NCBI RefSeq assembly: GCF_001039355.2
Contig: NW_019775524.1
Coordinates: 808,773 to 872,772, forward strand
Reading direction: 5' to 3'
Length of the DNA: 64,000 nt
Source of the DNA: Lingula anatina
Taxonomy: Eukaryota; Brachiopoda; Lingulata; Lingulida; Lingulidae
Each line of letters opens with the position of its first letter. Positions within the stretch are counted from its first letter, which is position 1. A program made the translations under genes and the position numbers. Positions 23,420-34,600 of this stretch are shown here, one piece after another. The notes under the pieces are model-generated. The model saw only the letters and a program-made list of their open reading frames with translations, did no database searches and was not told where the DNA came from.

Positions 23420-23850
23420 AAGGGATCGTTCACACCTCATGGTATTGAGTAGAATATGGAAAAGCTGTGATTAATCGAGCACGTTAAAATCAAGAGAGGT
23501 ATGTCAGTGCTGATTTGATTTCATTCAGCGAGCGTCCCCTTAAAGTTAGTGCACATTGGCTTGGTAGATAAAATTCGTTGTGAATGGCCCCTATAAAGGC
23601 TCTCCACTTGCTGCCCTACTTACTTATAATTCATAACTTTTGTTATCTCCAACCCCCACCTTAACAAGGATAGATTGACTGCGGTACGTACTTGAGTTGA
23701 TGTGTTACGTGGCAAAGTCCTTCAATTTATGTACCATGTCAATTAATTGCCCCAATTAATTGCCACCGGAATTGCATTTAGCGAGAGTCCCCACGGAATT
23801 TGTATCAATCTACGTAGAACGATAGTTTCAGGGGGAATGGGCCCTTCCAC
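23420..23850. mobile_element. Fragments related to MITE family C
   Basis: Contains CATTCAGCGAGCGTCCCC (about 23523) and GCATTTAGCGAGAGTCCCC (about 23773), followed by GTAGAACGATAGTTTC and an end GGGGGAATGGGCCC. These match the inner and terminal words of the family C elements at 33294, 35413, 50960 and 63421. Boundaries are unclear; it may be two elements side by side. Confidence 0.55.
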
Positions 23851-24522
23851 CACTATAATATAATAACATCACAGTTGCGTATTGTCTGTAATGATAAGAA
23901 TTGATAAAAAGGAGTGAAAGTCTACTTGATATCAGAACATTATCGGCCTTTGAACGATAAATGCTGCGTAACTGATTGGGATGTACATGTAAATATACAT
24001 TGTATTGTCTGGTTTCTGTATTATAGGCACTGCATGCGCCCCCGAATTTCTCTCTGTGATATCCTAAGAAATGACTTAAAACTACGGAAAAGAGGCGATC
24101 TCTCTTCGAATGTGCTGGTATTGCTTTGTGTTTATTGCATATATTGGGAATAGAGGATTTCCAGCCGCCTAAATGTTCTCATTGGTCTCTCAAGTGGCAC
24201 TCGACGCTCTCGTAATCAAGAAATGATCTAATCCGTGACTTTGCCCCGGGGAATTTAGATCGGTGGTAGGTTTTTAAAATATAAAATACACATTGAAGTT
24301 GTTGAAATTCGGATTTGACAAACTGCTCTTTCAATCCGATTTAATCAAACGATTGACATAGTAAAAACATCGTTAAGCCTTGTTGCAGAATTGCGCAACA
24401 AGAGAATTGCGTGAGAATAAAGACGCTTTTCAAGGACCACTAGAACAACGGCTTGAATAACCGTAGCTGTAACATTGGCAATATTTTTGTTTAACACGGA
24501 AACTACACATCAGATTTTAAAA

Positions 24523-27200
24523 ATGGAGATGGACGCAGCGGATACGCAGAACACGATGGAGGAGCGGCTTTACCTAATCCAGCCATCACATCGCGAGAAT
24601 TCTCGTGATCATGAACCCGGCGACATTGATATGCAAATCTGCTGTTTCAAAGTCTCCCCCCGGGCTCACAACATCATCACCACTATCGTCAGTGTCATTT
24701 CCACCCTCTGTCTCTTCGTTTCGTACCCCATGGTCGATCAATCCTTAACAGAATGCGGAGGGGATTCGTACTTCCTAGTGGCCCATACAGTCTTATGGTC
24801 CGCCGTGCTGATGGTGCTTTACGTTCTTGTTGCCAAGTTGTATGTTCAGCATGCAGTGTCGATCGTGCCAACGATCTTGTCCTTCAGAAGGGTGGTTCTG
24901 GTTGCTTTCCTGGCAGCTACCGGAGGTCTCCTACTGATGTATGCCTGCGAGGCCAACCACCTGCCCAGAACTCTAAAGGGGGTGGTCGCCTTGGCCTTGA
25001 TTCCAATGGTTTGGATGTGCGGTTTGGCTGCAAAGTGGACTGGTCTTAAAGGTGGGTAGGGCTCGATTGTCTGCCTGAAGTTTTTAAATATAGATTTTCA
25101 CTGTATTTGTACCGGTACAAGGATTGTACTCTCACTGGTTGTCTTAATTTTTCCATTTAATGCTTTTTTTTATAAAATGTAATCTCAAAAATAGATGATT
25201 GATTGTATAATGTAACGCCTGACAGTAGAACTTCTATTAACAAAGGGTTTTTCGTAGTTCAAACCAAAGCATGAACGCCAGCAACTAATCATGTTTTTTT
25301 TTCAAAATTAAACCTATGCAGTCGCAATATTTTAAATAGTTATATTTGGTAAATATCCAATTTGCAAGTCATGGTTCATTTAGCAAAGTTGCTTGCAAGA
25401 ATCTGAAACACGGTGTAAAAACGATACCCTTGCCTACCAATTAAAAGAAATAAACCATACAAGATATCGACATTTTGTTTCCAGACCTCCAGTTGTCCCA
25501 CCTGGCTGTCATAGCAACGGGTACCGCCAGTCTCTTCCTCTCCCTCATCCCGCAAATATTTGATTTCGACTATAAAGAAACCGGATGGTCACACGTTCGT
25601 AATACGGCAACACTAATCACCTGGGCCGTGGTGATGGGATTGGCTCTGTTAGAGCTGTGCGTTGCGTTCACATTCATGGAGAAGGAGATAAACAGGATAG
25701 GGGTATGTATATGGTTTAAAAACCAGGGCTGAGAAAAATGTTTGGGGTGTGAATGATGTGGGGGTGAGGGTGGGGGCGGGGTGGGGTGTGGGTTAGGGTG
25801 AGGATGGGGGTGGGGGGTGGTGAGGATGATGGTGCGGTGGGTAGAGGTGAAGGTTGGGGTGGGAGCAGGGGTGGAGGTGGAGGTGAGGATGATGGTGCGG
25901 TGGGTAGAGGTGAAGGTTGGGGTGGGAGCAGGGGTGGAGGTGGAGGTGAGGATGATGGTGCGGTAGGTAGAGGTGAGAGTTGGGTGGGAGCAGGGGTGGA
26001 GGTGGTAGGGAGGGTGAGGGTGGTGATGGGGGTGAGGGCAGCTGTTGCCCACAGTGCAACAAGCAGGTTAATTTTACTATTTCTGCCGCCTGTGGTATTC
26101 ACAAGACGCTGACTGAAGGAAAAGTGAGAGATATTTGATAACAGAAAAGAGAAAAATTATCACTTTATGAACCTCCCTCCCAATTTTTTTGTAAAAATTA
26201 TTTCCAGTACCTGTATTTCATTTGGTTGCAGACCACTATCATTAATAAAGGTGACTGAATAGGTTACGACAATGAATAAGGTCAAATTTTAAGTCCAGGG
26301 CGAAAAATCTATATAATAATTAGGTTTTCATTAGTGCTCTGGACACAAGTCACACGCCACATGTTTGTTTTATGTCTTGAATCAAAATTGTTCTTTCTTT
26401 TCAGGTTCATGTCAAGGTCCATTTTGCATGGATGATGTTCTTTCTTGCGATATTCGTAGTACTTTTCTTTTGGTCCAATTTCGTGCCTTCTGTTGGGAAG
26501 GTAGGTGCCGAGTACGCATCAATACGAATCAGTGCGCATTAATATTATAGCACTGTTGCTGTAACAATGTTTCGGAGAGGGTGTTTAAGATTGGGATGTC
26601 AGTGAGAATTGTTTATATACTTTCTGGGGATTGTTGACTCAATTAGAATTGTTGATATAATTAATGAAAAGTTTTCCCTCCATTGAAGTTTATAAAGGTG
26701 TATTGTATTTTTCTTGATATTAAACGAATCCCTGTCGATTAATATTGAATATCACTTTTATCCTAGGATTTGATCTTTAATAAATGTAAACAGCAAACAT
26801 AAATGACTTGGTATCCTTTTAGACCTCCTCTTCAAGCGAATTCTACGATGACATGATCCGCAGTGCAAAATGTTCGTACAGCCTTGGTCATGAATCAACC
26901 CTCTTTGGGACGTGGATCGTCGTGGTCACCTTCCTCCTATCGGGATATTTATTCAGCTCCATGATGCAGTTCGGCCAAAGTGGTGCCACCTATGGAGTAA
27001 TGGTGCAGTTAGTCGGTATACCTTTATATGGTATATGGTGGGAATTATTCAAGTATCCCCCGCTGACATGGGAGCCAGAATATTCGTGGTCAATTATATT
27101 TTATGCTTTAGGCTTGTTAGGACAATTAATCGCCATGGTTCTCTATAGAGTGTATGATAAAGTTGATGGCCCCAATACAGCACCCATGAGACTTCAGTAG
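24523..27200 (+). CDS. Multi-pass membrane protein of unknown family, 406 residues
   Basis: Exons 24523-25051, 25485-25702, 26405-26500 and 26823-27200 join in frame (phases 1, 0, 0) with GT...AG introns; stop TAG at 27198. The chosen ATG (MEMDAADTQN) follows AAAA; an upstream in-frame segment lacks an ATG. The N-terminal 40 or so residues are polar and acidic, then come about ten hydrophobic segments, among them NIITTIVSVISTLCLFVSYP, VLWSAVLMVLYVLVA, VVLVAFLAATGGLLLMYAC, LAVIATGTASLFLSLIP, ATLITWAVVMGLALLELCV, AWMMFFLAIFVVLFFWSNF, TWIVVVTFLLSGYLFSSMM and WSIIFYALGLLGQLIAMVLY. It is thus an integral membrane protein, with the N-terminus probably cytosolic since there is no signal peptide. A DRAM/TMEM150-type identity was considered but the segment number and motifs do not fit. 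A candidate ATTAAA poly(A) signal is at 27323. The function is unknown to me. Confidence 0.85.
25822..26010 (+). repeat. G-rich minisatellite, three units of 63 bp, in an intron
   Basis: Units start at 25822, 25885 and 25948 with GAGGATGATGGTGCGGT and carry GGTTGGGGTGGGAGCAGGGG. The surrounding 25740-26040 is also built of GTGG/GAGG words. Because 63 is divisible by three, all frames stay open and give low-complexity false proteins on both strands. Confidence 0.95.
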
Positions 27201-27905
27201 CTACACCACTGTGTATGGTGAAGTGCTTTGGCAATACTTTTAGGTATTTAAAATGTATACATCGGCCATTTTTGCCAACATTGATTATCATACTGGCACG
27301 CGCGTTGTCTGCTTTGCTAAAAATTAAAGAAAACGTATTTAATGTGCCAGTTGCATTAAAAAATAAGAATTCTCTTTAATACAATAATTAGACCGGGTCA
27401 ATTATTCCATAGAATGCATTATATACATGTACATACACCTACCGGTACTTATTGTAAATTCAATTTCTGGAAAGTTCATAATTTTTGACGGCCATGTTCG
27501 TTTATTATTCCCTGCGTTCCCCATACAGATGAGAATGCGTACTACTACATGTTTAAACCTAACAAACACGAACCTTGACGAAAATATTTTGAAAAGTGCG
27601 AGTGTTTAGCAAATAGTGTTATGAAAGAAAACGAAAAAAAAGTGCCTTGTGTTTTGTGTGTTTTCCCTTTTCTCTCGGAGGAAATTTAAATGACAAAATA
27701 TGCTTGTTATTAAAAGGTACATGTATAGTGTTGCAGATTACACGCATCAGTGTTGCTTTCTCCGTGATGATAACAAAGACTGCCCTGTCGTTATGACGAC
27801 AAAGCATCTACAACTGCAATACTGTACGCCAATATCTGTTTTCTTTGTCATCTTCTGTTGTGAGCAACTTTTCTCTTTTCTCAATTTCATCTTGTCTTAA
27901 GCAAC

Positions 27906-27928
27906 CTCTCTCTCTCTCTCTCTCTCTC
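27906..27928 (+). repeat. (CT)n microsatellite
   Basis: About eleven CT units, in the spacer behind the membrane-protein gene. Confidence 0.92.
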
Positions 27929-28063
27929 GTTACACTCTGTCAATGCATGTATTAAATTCATATTCTGAAGGCCAACGGTTATTTAACTGTTAAACTACCG
28001 CAAACCAAACGTAATTGACGAGATACCCTATACAAGTAGATTATCAGCACGCACTAGCAATGT

Positions 28064-28077
28064 GTTACCACGGCAAC
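28064..28077. promoter_or_regulatory. Candidate RFX X-box
   Basis: GTTACCACGGCAAC is close to the palindromic X-box GTTGCCATGGCAAC bound by RFX factors, which drive cilium genes. No gene start is seen within a few hundred bases, so function is uncertain. Confidence 0.35.
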
Positions 28078-28194
28078 ATGGTTCATAGCTCATAAGAAAC
28101 CCATCATTTATGGCGTCCACTGACATATAGTTATTAACTTTGATTAGCTACTGCAAACCAATGACATATAGCATATTTACAATACGACACCATG

Positions 28195-28198
<4 letters not shown>

Positions 28199-28228
<30 letters not shown>
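28199..28228 (+). repeat. (TC)n microsatellite next to LINE fragment
   Basis: About fifteen TC units directly before the retrotransposon fragment. Confidence 0.92.
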
Positions 28229-28232
<4 letters not shown>

Positions 28233-28239
28233 CTTTAAG

Positions 28240-28740
28240 GAATGAATTACTGCCCTAGTAGATAAGTCTCAAGGAAGAGCTCTTAAGATAATTTATCCTG
28301 ATCTTGAATATGATGCTGCTTGTGAACATAGTAAACTTGAACTACTGAGTGAAAGACGGCTCGATGCATGCAAAAAAAATTGTTTATTAGGATATCAAAT
28401 GAACCGGATCATAGATTGCATTATTTTTTACAACCAAAAGAAAATGTCAAATATTCATTAAGGGAACAGGAGACATTAAAAAGACCTTAAATTAAGGCCA
28501 AACGATCAATGAGCGATTTTTTTAACAAGTGCGATATACAAGTTTCAAAAGTAACTGATAGACTTTTATTTCATTTTTTAACCTTGCATTTAGGTTATTT
28601 TGTTTAAAATTTGTTTACATGTCTTTTAATATTCCTTTATTCTTATTCACTAGTGGTTTTATTTAACTATGATGCAATAATTGTAATTATCCAACCGTCG
28701 GGTTGCAAGTTTGGTAATAAAAATAATAAATAATTTGTAA
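28240..28740 (+). mobile_element. Truncated non-LTR retrotransposon (ORF2 C-terminus plus 3' UTR)
   Basis: 28258 onward reads SQGRALKIIYPDLEYDAACE, then LELLSERRLDACKK. After a +/-1 frameshift in an A run near 28372-28379 it continues LFIRISNEPDHRLHYFLQPK and KYSLREQETLKRP, then meets a stop. The series RALKIIYP - L-S-ERR - HRLHYFL-P - Y-LR is the usual C-terminus of jockey/CR1-like reverse transcriptase frames. The 3' part ends in AATAAAAATAATAAATAATT, a LINE-like tail. It is 5' truncated and broken, hence dead. Confidence 0.8.
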
Positions 28741-29582
28741 TTATAAAAGAGTTGTGCTTTCTACCTCGCTTAACCTCAAAAGATAAAGCCAGCAACTTCG
28801 TCACATGGAGATCGTCTTTAAGATGCCGTTGAATATCTGTTTATATTCTATCAACTAATTAGCTAGGTGGCAAAAACGAACTGTCTTGTTTTAATGTCAA
28901 TTTTTTCTATTCTTTTTACTTTTCACCGAGTAAGAAATTTGTTTTGCTAAATTAGCATTATTTTCTCGCTTGCTTGTTTATCACATAGACCCCCCCCCTA
29001 TTTAATGATCTCTGCTATAACTGTCGAGTCGTCTTTTGTGCGTTGGAAGTATTATCGTATATAGCGTTTCATGCAACCAATAACGACGCTCAGTCATTTA
29101 CTGTTCTTTCATGACCTGGAGTCGGATTATTTAATTTCCCATGTGACAGTTTGTCTGAAAACGTGCTATTATATAAAATGGGCAACTGTGAGTTATCTCA
29201 GAAACTTTTAAATCAAATCACAAATACCAGACAGTACAAAACACACTCACTCACTCTTAGAGGAAATGTGTCATAAAACTTACTGTTGATATAATGCTAT
29301 AGTCAAAAATTGTGAGATTAGACAGGCACGCAGAAGGCGCATACTTCCTGCAATTACTATAAAGCAGATCAAACCAAACCTGAAAATTTTCTAGACTAGT
29401 CTGGTGTCATGTCCATGCAATCATTAATTTTAAACCGATATTGCCGCATTCTCTTGAAATTTGCAAACAGACAGATGAATATAACAAGAAGTTTTAATTT
29501 AATTGAATTTTGCTTACCCACTTGAATTTACTTATCCAAAAAAGTGTTTGGTAGTAGTCTAGAGCACGGATGTTGACGCAGA

Positions 29583-29862
29583 TAACACACACACACTCAC
29601 TCACACACACACACACACACATGGCACACACACCCACACACACATGGCACACACACACACCAACACGCACACACATGGGCACATGCTACACAAACACACA
29701 CACACACACACACATATAAACACACGGGCACACACATACACGCACACACACACATAAACACATGGGCACACATGAACACACACGGTCACACACACACATA
29801 CACACACACACACACACATAAACACATGGGCACACACAAAGACGCACGCGCACTCACAATAC
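29583..29862 (-). repeat. (CA)n-rich microsatellite block
   Basis: About 280 bases of interrupted CA repeats with CACATGGGCACA-type variants, ending about 70 bases before a TATA box. Cysteine/valine-rich frames on the minus strand here are artefacts of the repeat. Confidence 0.97.
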
Positions 29863-29928
29863 TCGGTGGACTTCATAACACGTTGTCAATGACATGATAC
29901 TTGAGAGCACTCGATCGATACTGTGGCA

Positions 29929-29938
29929 ATATATATAG
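29929..29938 (+). promoter_or_regulatory. TATA box of the SMB-7TM receptor gene
   Basis: ATATATATAG lies 90-100 bases before the chosen ATG at 30027. Transcription would start near 29960, giving a 5' UTR of about 65 bases. Confidence 0.5.
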
Positions 29939-30026
29939 AACGAAACGTGGGTTTGTCTCAATAAGAGAACGGCGATGTTCCACGTCGCACACTAAGTATC
30001 AAAACGTTGAGACAACGGCGCTCGCG

Positions 30027-31540
30027 ATGGTGGGTCCTCTGGGCCCATTCCTGGTCGCTTTTCTCCTCTTTCATACCAGTTATGGGGAAGAAACAATGGA
30101 CTTTTTTTCGAATAGAGAGCATAAAGGAGAATGGCCAGTAGAACTGCAAGGATCTCGCTCACCGCCAAAGAAAATAGAAAAGGGGGATTGGCGTTCGATA
30201 GAACACAAAGGCACTGGATTGGAACAAATCGAACCTTCTACTGGACAAGAAAAACCAGGCACACGACAGGGACCAGATGTGATAGCAAAAGTATCAGATT
30301 TGTGGTTTGACAAAGAGGAAGAAAACAGAGTTCGACCTAATGAAAGCAAGATCCCACAAATAGGGGAGACAGAGACTGACAATGCGCCTGAAATGAATAT
30401 GTTGGTAAAACAACTCGAGACTTTCGAAGACATTTGGAAACGCAAGGACCACCAACTGCCTTTCTTCTTGCTTAGTTTTGGTCCGCAACAGCCTGCCCGT
30501 CCCACGCCATTACAAACTGAACCAAAGCTTTTCGAGAACGGCTCTGGCGGAAGACTTTCAGAGACGAAAGGACAGGCAGATTCCCCACCTAATATAGCTG
30601 AGGTGTCTGAAAACGATGTGACTCCCGTGAAAAACCGCTTCCCAAGGCCGTCTGTAATCCCTCGACGTAGACTAACCCGAGAGGCTCAGGTAAGGCTCAT
30701 TAGGGGTCATCCATTTCTATCATCATTTTAAACATACGCTGGGATGGGGAGGGGGGGAGGTAATGTCTTTTGTACGCTTTTGGAAAAATTATAAAAATGA
30801 TTATCCAAATTGCTGTCGAATTTACCATTAAAGGTCCTCGTTTTCAGCTTTTCACCTTTTACTTTCTGTAGGAGTGGGTTCTGAAAAAAGTCCATTCTTT
30901 GTAGATTTGAAAAAAAAAATGATATTGAAAATGGATGCTCCTAAGTAAGAAGTTAGATTGATGATTCCACCAATAAAGGAAGGGAGAAAGAAAGAATAGG
31001 CTGAGCGAATATTGATATTTTTTAAATTTAAAATATTTAGGTGGTGCAGTTAAAATTGAAATATGTCTTTTTGATATTGGAACAAAAATCAATTCAAGTA
31101 TTGAAATTCAACTCACATTGAATGGAAATCATTTAGGTACATTATACATTGATTCATGATCAAGATAATATAACATACATATACAAAGCACCTCGTCCGT
31201 CGTTGAATGCCTAAATAATAATCCTACCAGGCTACACGGATTAAATGCTTGGCTCAAAGCATCAAGCTTATCTAGTATTTGGAACAATAACATCCGGCGA
31301 TTAAAGATTGATACTTTGAAAAGTAATTTTGAAGAGAGTAACGAGTGCGCACTGTCATGTACATTGTTGATAGTGAGGACAATTATCGCAAAGATTATCA
31401 GATTAAGTTTCGTTCAAAGAGACAAACGTACTTAAAATCTAAAAGGAAGAGGTTTGCTTGTAAGTTTATTTCAATAACATTAAATGGTTTTAACTCATCT
31501 TGTTTTTATCATGGACCCAACAAAAATATTTAAATATTGG

Positions 31541-31606
<66 letters not shown>

Positions 31607-34600
31607 AAATATCTGCCATGTGCAAGAAGCATGTACAAAAAAGCAGCCTTGGCCATACATGCATTTTGAATAACACTTCTAGTAGAATGTTAAGTATACG
31701 TCGCCGGCCAGACTGAAATCCAGTCAGATGCTTATTTGGCCTTTGCCTAATTAAAAAATTCAATTATTCCCAAACCAAACTAAAATCTGAACAGGTAAGG
31801 TTGACATGTCAATAAGGCAAAGGAAATATTTCGGGAATATCATGTTATAAATAGTAAAATACATTATATGCTGTGTTTTTGTCTTTTGATGATCACGAGC
31901 AAAGACAGGATTATTATAGGAACCGTAGCGTTTAATTAATCATAATCCTAGTTTTCATGCCTTTTTGAAACATCTTGAAAATAATCTAAATGATTTAGTA
32001 AAATCAGTCAGAATTGATCCATGTCTTGTTGTTCATTTGATTAGACACTCGACTTTGTAAACACCGTTGCAGCAGCGTCGTCAGCCTTTCAGAGCCTTTA
32101 AGTCCCTCGCCCCTTAAGATGGCGCGCGCCTCTCGTAACACTTGTCTCGAGAGACTAGATAATATCTTAACTTTATGGATAATATTTCAATAAGGCATTT
32201 TTATACAGCGAAAAAAGCACACGAAATTGTGTGGAAAAAAGCAAAGCAAACAACAAAGAGATGGTTTGAAAAGTTTTATATTTGATATCCTTTTTATGTG
32301 TTTTGTTGATAAGTAATAATTATTGATAAACTTTTATGAATTTTTAATGCAGTAGTACAGTTTCAGTCTCTCATAACCCTTAGTAGGGTGGGTTTTATTT
32401 TTTGAAACGTGAGACGTAAATAAAATTATTATTATTATGTAAGGTAGAGCTGGATATAAGTAGGACAGGTGGTGGGTAAGGACTGAGAACCACGACTCGT
32501 GTTGCTTACTTCTTATCGATCTGTGAATATAAAATCGAACCTTACAAGCTCTTCTCCATACTTTCAAGCGCTTGTGTTTTGATTTTTTGACGTTCATGGT
32601 TTTGGAGATTCCAAATTGACGGAGTGGAGAGGATTAAGCGGTTTGAGTGGTATTTACTGTTTAATACTAAAATGAAAATGAGTACAAAGCAAGTCATTTT
32701 TTTAAAAGGAAAGTGTCCGTAAAAAGCCGAAAATTATTTGCGAAAATATGCTCCTACTTTTCCCTTCATCTGATATATACTGCCGCAGTTGAGCAAGACT
32801 GCAATTGTTTGTCTTCTTTGTCTGAGACTTGCGGTCAATTGGAAATATGATTTCTATCGAGAGCATGTACATTTAGATACTTGAGAAGCATTTATGTGTA
32901 CGCGTGACATTTACGGAAGCTGTCAAACACAGCAGGCTCATTAAAGCAACATGATTGCTGCCTGTTTGACACGCAATTCTCGCACACGCAATGCAAAAAT
33001 CCAACTTAATTGACTGATATAATTATATAGAAAAACTTATTGAATCAATATCCACTGTAATTGATGTAACGCCTGTAAACCAAACAGTTAGGTTAATCGT
33101 GAAAGATATTGAAAAGTTTTCAATCCCTCTGTTGTATAGAATACATACATGTAATGTGACATTCGTTTGGGGAAGAGGCTTTATGCCTTATGTTCTGATC
33201 ACTTCTTCAACCAAACATGCAGTGCTTGTTATCGTACGGCGACTATTCAAATGAACGCGAAACACCCTTTTCATTGCGCATGTCCCGTAGCCAGTTAGGG
33301 CGCGTTGCCATTGAAACTGTCGGTCTATACGGAGATCGCTCCAACTCCGCATTGACTCTCGCCGAATGCAAACAGCTTAATTGAATGACATGCCTCCTCG
33401 GGCAGCAAGAGTTGATTAACCATCATGTGCACTTGGCTTCTGTAAGATGTTTCAATTCGTTTTGAGTGTGATCGAACGCACAAGGAAGTTAATCACCTCC
33501 TAGCTGCTCGGAAGGCGTGCCTTTCAAATAATATGGTTGCATTCAGCGCGGAGTCGGATAGATTGACGTGGAACGATGGTTTTAATGGGAACGCCCCCTT
33601 AGNCATCGAAAACCGGCGCGACCGGATAGTAACCCAGCGTTCATTTGGAGACCACTTTGCGATTTGTTGCAACTTGTCGCCCACCTTTCTGCAACCGGTG
33701 ACAGTTGCAAGTCGCAAGGAGGTTTTTTGTTCAGTGTGACCGTAACTGCACAGGCCTTGCGACCTCGAAGAGCCCAAGTATTGAAAAAAGAAACTATGCA
33801 TGCCTATTATTACATTAATAAGGCTGAAAAACATCCAAATATGTGTTTTATTACACCACTGGTTTGATATAAATGCCAATATATAGTACAAATATATTTC
33901 TTATTTATTATTGTAAGTTTGACAATATTGGTAGTACAGAAATCGACTGTGACGTTATAACAGAATCTCATAGCAGAATCATACTTTAATATTCAAAATA
34001 TTTAATCATTTGAAGCTGCTACGGAACGGATCCAATGATTGTATAATAATATTTAAGATATTCCCTCTGTTGTCATCCGAGAGGGAAATTTGCGAGAAGG
34101 TAGCTATCGTCACAACTTATAAAATATATATAGTCTGTGCAACCTTGCTGCTACCAGTTGGCAAGCGATCGCTACAGTCCTGCAACCGGTTTTCAGTCTC
34201 CAAGTGGTTGCTGACAGGTTGTTTATCGCTCGCCTAACGGTGTGCGACTGATAACCTCTGACTTGAAGATTGTCTGTAAGAGGTTGCAGATACCATACTG
34301 TAATCTTGTTGCAACCGGTTAGCAACTGCTTGCCGATCAAAATATGCAAATTAGGTCGCAAAGTGATCGCAAGCGACCACCAGATTTTGTGGTTGCAAAG
34401 AGGTTGCCAAAAGGTTGCAAGCGCAGTGTGACCCAGCCTTTAGCAAGTCCCACGCCCCCTAAGATGTCGCGCACCTTTCGTGACACTTGAGGGACTTGAT
34501 AATATCTTAAATTTATGGGTAATATTTCAATAAGCCATGTAAGGTAGAGCTGGATATAAATAGGATAGATGCATATGGTTGGTAGATTAGGGACTTATGG

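Larger units (their letters stand above)
27201..28228. other. 3' UTR and spacer with CT microsatellites
   Basis: 3' UTR of the membrane-protein gene, then spacer. CT runs lie at 27906-27928 and 28199-28228. An RFX-type X-box sits at 28064-28077. No gene is seen. Confidence 0.5.
32085..33602 (+). repeat. Duplicated block, copy 1 (pairs with 34435-35718)
   Basis: From AAGATGGCGCGCGCCTCTCG through GTAAGGTAGAGCTGGATATA to the family C MITE at the right end, this matches 34435-35718 with few differences. It ends at the N at 33603. It carries an extra 240 bases (about 32198-32438) that the other copy lacks. Confidence 0.9.

Noticed and set aside
25570-26112. Long proline/histidine- or glycine-rich open frames on both strands
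   Set aside because: They arise from the 63-bp G-rich minisatellite, whose period is a multiple of three; they cross an intron of a well-supported gene.
24523-27200. DRAM/TMEM150-type identity for the membrane protein
   Set aside because: About ten hydrophobic segments instead of six, and none of the motifs I recall of that family.
29494-29876. Cysteine/valine-rich minus-strand frames
   Set aside because: Translation of CA repeats; no start, splice or domain evidence.
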